From contig QNGE01002386.1 of NCBI GenBank assembly GCA_008508345.1, positions 52,345 to 116,344 of the forward strand: a stretch of DNA of 64,000 bases, given 5' to 3'. Below are positions 59,449 to 64,000 of this stretch, piece by piece (the stretch's first letter is position 1; every line of letters begins with the position of its first letter). The notes under the pieces are model-generated. The model was not told the DNA's origin, searched no databases, and worked only from the letters and a program-made list of their open reading frames with translations. The position numbers and the translations under genes are program-made. Origin of the DNA: Paragonimus westermani. Taxonomy: Eukaryota; Platyhelminthes; Trematoda; Plagiorchiida; Troglotrematidae.

Positions 59449-62090
59449 AACGATCCTACGGTACTTACTATCACCACGAGAGAATGACAGCGCAAATAAG
59501 GTGCAACGATTTTGGTGTGGAAAAAACTATTGGTAATTTCACTGTGAATCCTAATTGGGGATAAATTGCTAACGGTTATTTTTGATCAACTGCTGGTGAT
59601 TGTGCGTAGATCCTACACAGTCCATATCGGTTTGTGTGCCATTTGCAGAAGTATGTGAATGAAATCTTCCGCACGTGGTATCTACGTTAATGAATTCGCA
59701 AAATGATGGTCACAAGAATTATGTGATGATTTATTAATATCCCTTCACACAAACCCGTTGTTTTCACGTAATCAATTTCTACCGATTACAAACGAACTTT
59801 CTGAAAGAATAGCATGTAAGGTCGAATTGCAGTGTAGGTTATTTCACCAAATCTTCATTCGGGTGTCTTATATCACATTACAGAGCTCGGCAAAAAAAAT
59901 AACAGGCTCATTGAGTCAGGCAACTTTGTGCCGTTTATCACCGAAATTATTATTTTCAAAATACATTTTATTTCTTCCACGTGGTTTGACGTCAACCAGA
60001 AGTAGTTACAAATTTCGGAAACAGCGTTTAAACTGTTAAAGGAACTGATTGTAGACCAGAGGTTTGCTAGGAAGAGCTCTCTGTTTGGTCGGCATTATCA
60101 GTATATTACTGAGACTGCGTTGTAGAATGTACATATCCATAATGATGCATGTGGAGCATTCACAAGTTGAGTCTACAAGACATGGAACGTTTTGCTTCAT
60201 TTAATCGTTTGAAATTGTCGTTTTACCCTTGGCATCAGGGGAACACGTGACCGAAATTACCGGAATTTCCAACGCCTCATTGACCTCCTTGAAGTCAAAA
60301 CAAGTGATATCAGGAACTCCTGCCAAGATTTATCGAAGACGCTTGAGCACGCTTGAAAACGGAACCTCGAGAAAATACGTTGAGGAGATTTTGAGTTTAT
60401 AGTATGGCTAACTTGACTGTTTACTGCCTTCATTCAGACATCGTCGCCATATAGACAAACCTACTTTCGTCGTAACCGATCCCTCTAATGTTTTTTAAGA
60501 AAGTCGGTCGGTCTGTGGTTGAGACTACCGCAACGGCAAAGGTTCGTAATGTTGTACTTGACCTCTTCTTAAGTGTCGTTTTACTGATTCATATCGTAGT
60601 GACCCAAATGAGATTACCGGAAAACTGCTTAGTCACTTACTTCAATTTCCGCCTGGTCACGACGCCATTCACTGTGGTCCGTGGAGCCTCTCTGAAAAAC
60701 GTCGGCTAGCCAAACATCCAGTCATGTTGAGTCCTCCTGGCTCTATGTTAAGCATGTTTTTCATTTACTAGTCTGTTTGTTGCAGCGCGTGAAACCGCTT
60801 TCATTACTGCGCAAATGTGCTTTATCCGCGATTGTAGCTTTTAATACGTACTCCGTTAGGGAAATGAATCGTATCTTAACTTCCCATCTGGGATCATTGA
60901 GGTATACTGGTTGCCGGCTTTGCGTTGCTTTGCAAATGGTGAGACGTTTGTCAACAGCCAGTTGTTATCGACCGTGGATCGTGATGGTCAAAACATCGAG
61001 AAAATAAAGCCGAGCGATTTGACCACAAGTGCACGTGCATCCCTGTATTAACAAGCCTGGCTACAGCCACAGCGATGTGTTGTGCTCGTTCGGTAACCGG
61101 TTATGAAGCCTGTTTTTGAATGAGCCGTTAGGATGTGCCTTTTAGGTTGAATTCGAATGAAGTGGTTTCTGAAAATGCAATCTATGGACGATCGACAAAT
61201 CGAACTTCATTGTAGAACTGAAACGCACAAATGATTGTTTACTGCAGGTTCTTTAATGCAGTTTTACGCAGCGAACATTGATAATCACAATAAAGTTTAC
61301 GATGGAAATATCCTCTCCAATTTTACCGTGTTCAAAACTGTAACGATCATTAGGATTGCCGCAATATTTCAATTTAGTCTGTTTAAAAACAATAGCAAGT
61401 AACACCAGACGAAATTTTGTGGCGATTGCGTTTTTCATTCTGGGTCATCTGAAGTATGATGTATTCACTCGCGGTAATAAGTCCCTCGATTCCATCAGAT
61501 TCTATATTGTTTAGAAAGAGAAAATTTGCTTCAAGACCACTGAAAAAGGTGTGTTGCCTAATTTCGGCCAAAATTTCTGATTAACAGCGTGTGTTCTGAT
61601 TTTATCAGCGCGTAGTTCGTTCCAGCGCTTTCCAGGACAGTCTTGAAATGCCGTCAATCTCACGCTGATGTAAGATCGGCGATTAAATTTACTTATTACC
61701 CCTAAGAAGTTCCTAAATTAGATTTTTTTAGCAGAGACAACCTATTTCTGTCAGTCGTCTTGCCATTCTGAAGCGACTTGCATTCTAGGAGTTCGTCACA
61801 ACACTGACAGATAAGACTGTCGTCGGTAATGCGTGAAAAACTGGAGACATATCAGCCAACTCCATTTTTTACAGCCGCGTGACTACGGACTGCTTGAGAA
61901 CATGAATCAGATTGAAGGAAATGAACAGATTTTTTGGTGAACTTCTTCTGGTGTCGTTATCCGCAATCGGTTTTCCACTGTGAGTTGTGACATGTGGGGT
62001 CAGGCGTCACAGTTCAACATGATCGGTCGGACTCGGTTTACCAATAGATGATTTATGAGATATACAAGAAGTTCGCTCGGTCAAATTCTT

Positions 62091-62180
62091 ACATATTGTT
62101 GAATTTTTCTGAAAATAACCCTTCGCTAGGATTGCACATATTGCTGAATTATTCTGAAAATAACACTTCACTGGGATAGC
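62091..62180 (+). repeat. 45-bp tandem duplication (two copies)
   Basis: Copy 1 is 62091-62135 and copy 2 is 62136-62180. Both start ACATATTG and contain TCTGAAAATAAC, with a handful of substitutions between them. A weak third start (ATTGTTCAGTATTGTG) follows. The unit length is a multiple of three, so a minus-strand open frame passes through it, which I take as incidental. Confidence 0.8.
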
Positions 62181-64000
62181 ATTGTTCAGTATTGTGTACG
62201 TGAATGTCACGCAGTCCCTGTTTTGAACCCCCGGAAGTAAACGATTTGTGCCCCGTAAATACCCAACGAACGTCACTCGTTTTTTCAACCCACGAGACAC
62301 TATAATCTGTGATTAACCTCCAGAAAATAAATGTCGGTAGTGGTAGTTTTCAAATCCCGAAAGCTTTCTGTCCACGATTGATCGGAATTCGAATCCAATT
62401 ATTAGTTCCTCAACAATCAGCTTAGAATACTACGATATATGTATATATGTCTTCGGCATCCACTTTTAATTTATAGCTTGCAGTACCATAGTTACTGGCA
62501 GGTGGAGTAAGACGTTGAATGTTGCAACAAACCGACAACGATTAACGCATATCAGTTGTAAACCAACGCAGTGGCTTAATTGCGCTCACTTAGTTACCCA
62601 GGAACACACCTGGACACATTGTATCACAAGGGATTTGTATGCCTCCTTAAATTGGTATTGGTTCCATGGATTGATAATGGAATGATTGAACATCAAGTCT
62701 CAGGCAGGAAACAACTCAGAAGAAAACAAGTTTGCTGTTTGTTTTGTCTTAAAAACCAAACGTTTAGTGTTGAGATTGAAAAGACCACACCTGTTAAAAG
62801 CTCCTGCATTAATTCTACCAGCAACGTTACAACTCGGAGGCAAGTTTACGGCAGTTCATTCACTGAGTTCCATAGAATGAACAACAACTCTGCTTCATAG
62901 CTTCCAATCTAATATGTATATTCCGCACTTTTTGCAAACGGAACTGCACTCTGTGGAAAAAGCCGCTGGAAATTAAGCCTAAGCTGACCAGTGGAACATT
63001 CAATCCAATAGACCATTAGGCCGACCAAAACAGGTTCGTCATGACTTCTCTTGGGTTCCTCTGTTCAGTGAGGTTTCACGGGAAGAGTGTAAATTAAGAA
63101 GGAATTTCTATATGCTTCGGAATCCAGATCTCGAAATTCAAATGTGATCATCATTCCGAGTCCACATATTATCAAAAATAATTACCATGCACAAGAAAGT
63201 GAAACACTGAGAAGCATCACTCCGTGTCCACTTGTCTGAAATCCATGAGCTGCAGCTAACTTTGCAGATGCTAACTAATGCACGACATATCGGTGTAACC
63301 AGTGCTTATCTCTTCCCATGCAGTCTCCTTGTGTTCCCTTCATTCGATGGTAGATTTGGAAGCATTGAAAACGTGATCGCATTTTACCATTGACAAACGT
63401 GTACACTAAACACTGCAAAAAAGAGAACCTTATTTAATTGTGTAAGAACTATCACGAACGTATAACTTGCACCGCACTTCTTCATGCAATCCGTTAAATC
63501 CCCAGAACATGCATATTTTTTGAAGTTCAATATATAGAGATTGTGGTTGGAAAAATTGTGGTGCGAAATTCTTGTTCATTTGACTTCCAGATCGAAGATG
63601 TATAGGCGGCTTCACAAGCCCATTGTTCGGTCTGGTGCGTGACGATACACGCAAATAGTAAAGCATGACACATTCAGGTTCAAAAGAGTGAAGCGCAGTA
63701 ACGATCTTGTGATCCGGATGTGGTAATCTATCAGGGCCGTTTCGACGGAGGGGCCGTGGGAATAACCTTAGTATCTAGGCTGCTGAAGGGACACGATCAG
63801 GTTGCTTCGCATACTCCATCTTCCTGCCAACCGTGACTGGACGGGGTTCAGCAATGTTCACAATCCACAGAAGACAAGTGAACCGAGTAAAATGGAGTGT
63901 TGGTAACGGTGAGCATTGGCGAATACAGTCGCCAGTTATGCAACGTCCAATCAAAATTGTTTCGGCGGACGATGTTATGATCCATTTTACAACATGTCGA

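Larger units (their letters stand above)
57101..64000. other. Right-hand intergenic stretch, no supported gene
   Basis: About 6.9 kb with no retroelement motif or SINE that I can read, except the 45-bp tandem duplication at 62,091-62,180 and the weak exon candidate near 59.2-59.4 kb. Confidence 0.45.

Overview
The window looks like intergenic DNA from a large, repeat-rich flatworm genome, most probably a digenean trematode. I infer this from four things: tRNA-derived SINEs with an embedded hammerhead ribozyme (the SMalpha type of arrangement known from schistosomes), decayed Penelope-like elements with GIY-YIG endonuclease domains, a Gypsy element resembling the fluke CsRn1 clade, and two small amidated-peptide precursor genes. 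The species cannot be fixed from the sequence alone. No bacterial-style operons, rRNA genes, ordinary tRNA genes or CRISPR arrays were seen.

Only two intact genes can be supported. They lie at 4,905-5,147 and 31,955-32,206, both on the plus strand and about 27 kb apart. Each encodes a secreted precursor of about 80 residues: a signal peptide, a Tyr/Asp-rich spacer, a Lys-Arg cleavage site, and one C-terminal octapeptide ending Thr-Gln-Arg-Leu followed by Gly-Arg-stop. The predicted products are KPYLTQRL-amide and NRHFTQRL-amide. Both have a splice-acceptor-like pyrimidine tract and AG 14-16 nt before the ATG, and an AATAAA a few hundred bases after the stop. This is a paralogous neuropeptide pair and the main biological content of the window.

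Most of the rest is decayed mobile DNA. Left part (1-20 kb): a weak Gypsy Gag relic near 1.5-1.9 kb, a full-length SINE with an intact hammerhead core at 2.1-2.4 kb, and SINE fragments at 8.8 and 15.3 kb. Middle (20-39 kb): SINE fragments at 20.8 and 34.7 kb, and two Penelope-like endonuclease fragments at 21.3-22.0 kb (plus) and 37.9-38.5 kb (minus). Right part (42-57 kb) is the densest: a Penelope-like RT plus GIY-YIG copy at 42.4-43.6 kb, a hammerhead-like motif at 44.5 kb, a Gypsy RT relic at 45.7-46.3 kb, an inverted SINE pair at 47.7-48.4 kb, a CsRn1-like Gypsy gag-protease-RT relic at 52.6-54.3 kb, and two SINE copies at 55.5 and 57.0 kb. From 57.1 kb to the end only a 45-bp tandem duplication stands out.

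All retroelement reading frames are broken by frameshifts and stops, so none looks autonomous. A few short open segments next to consensus splice donors might be exons of unrecognised genes, but similar cases are expected by chance at this window size and they are given low confidence.
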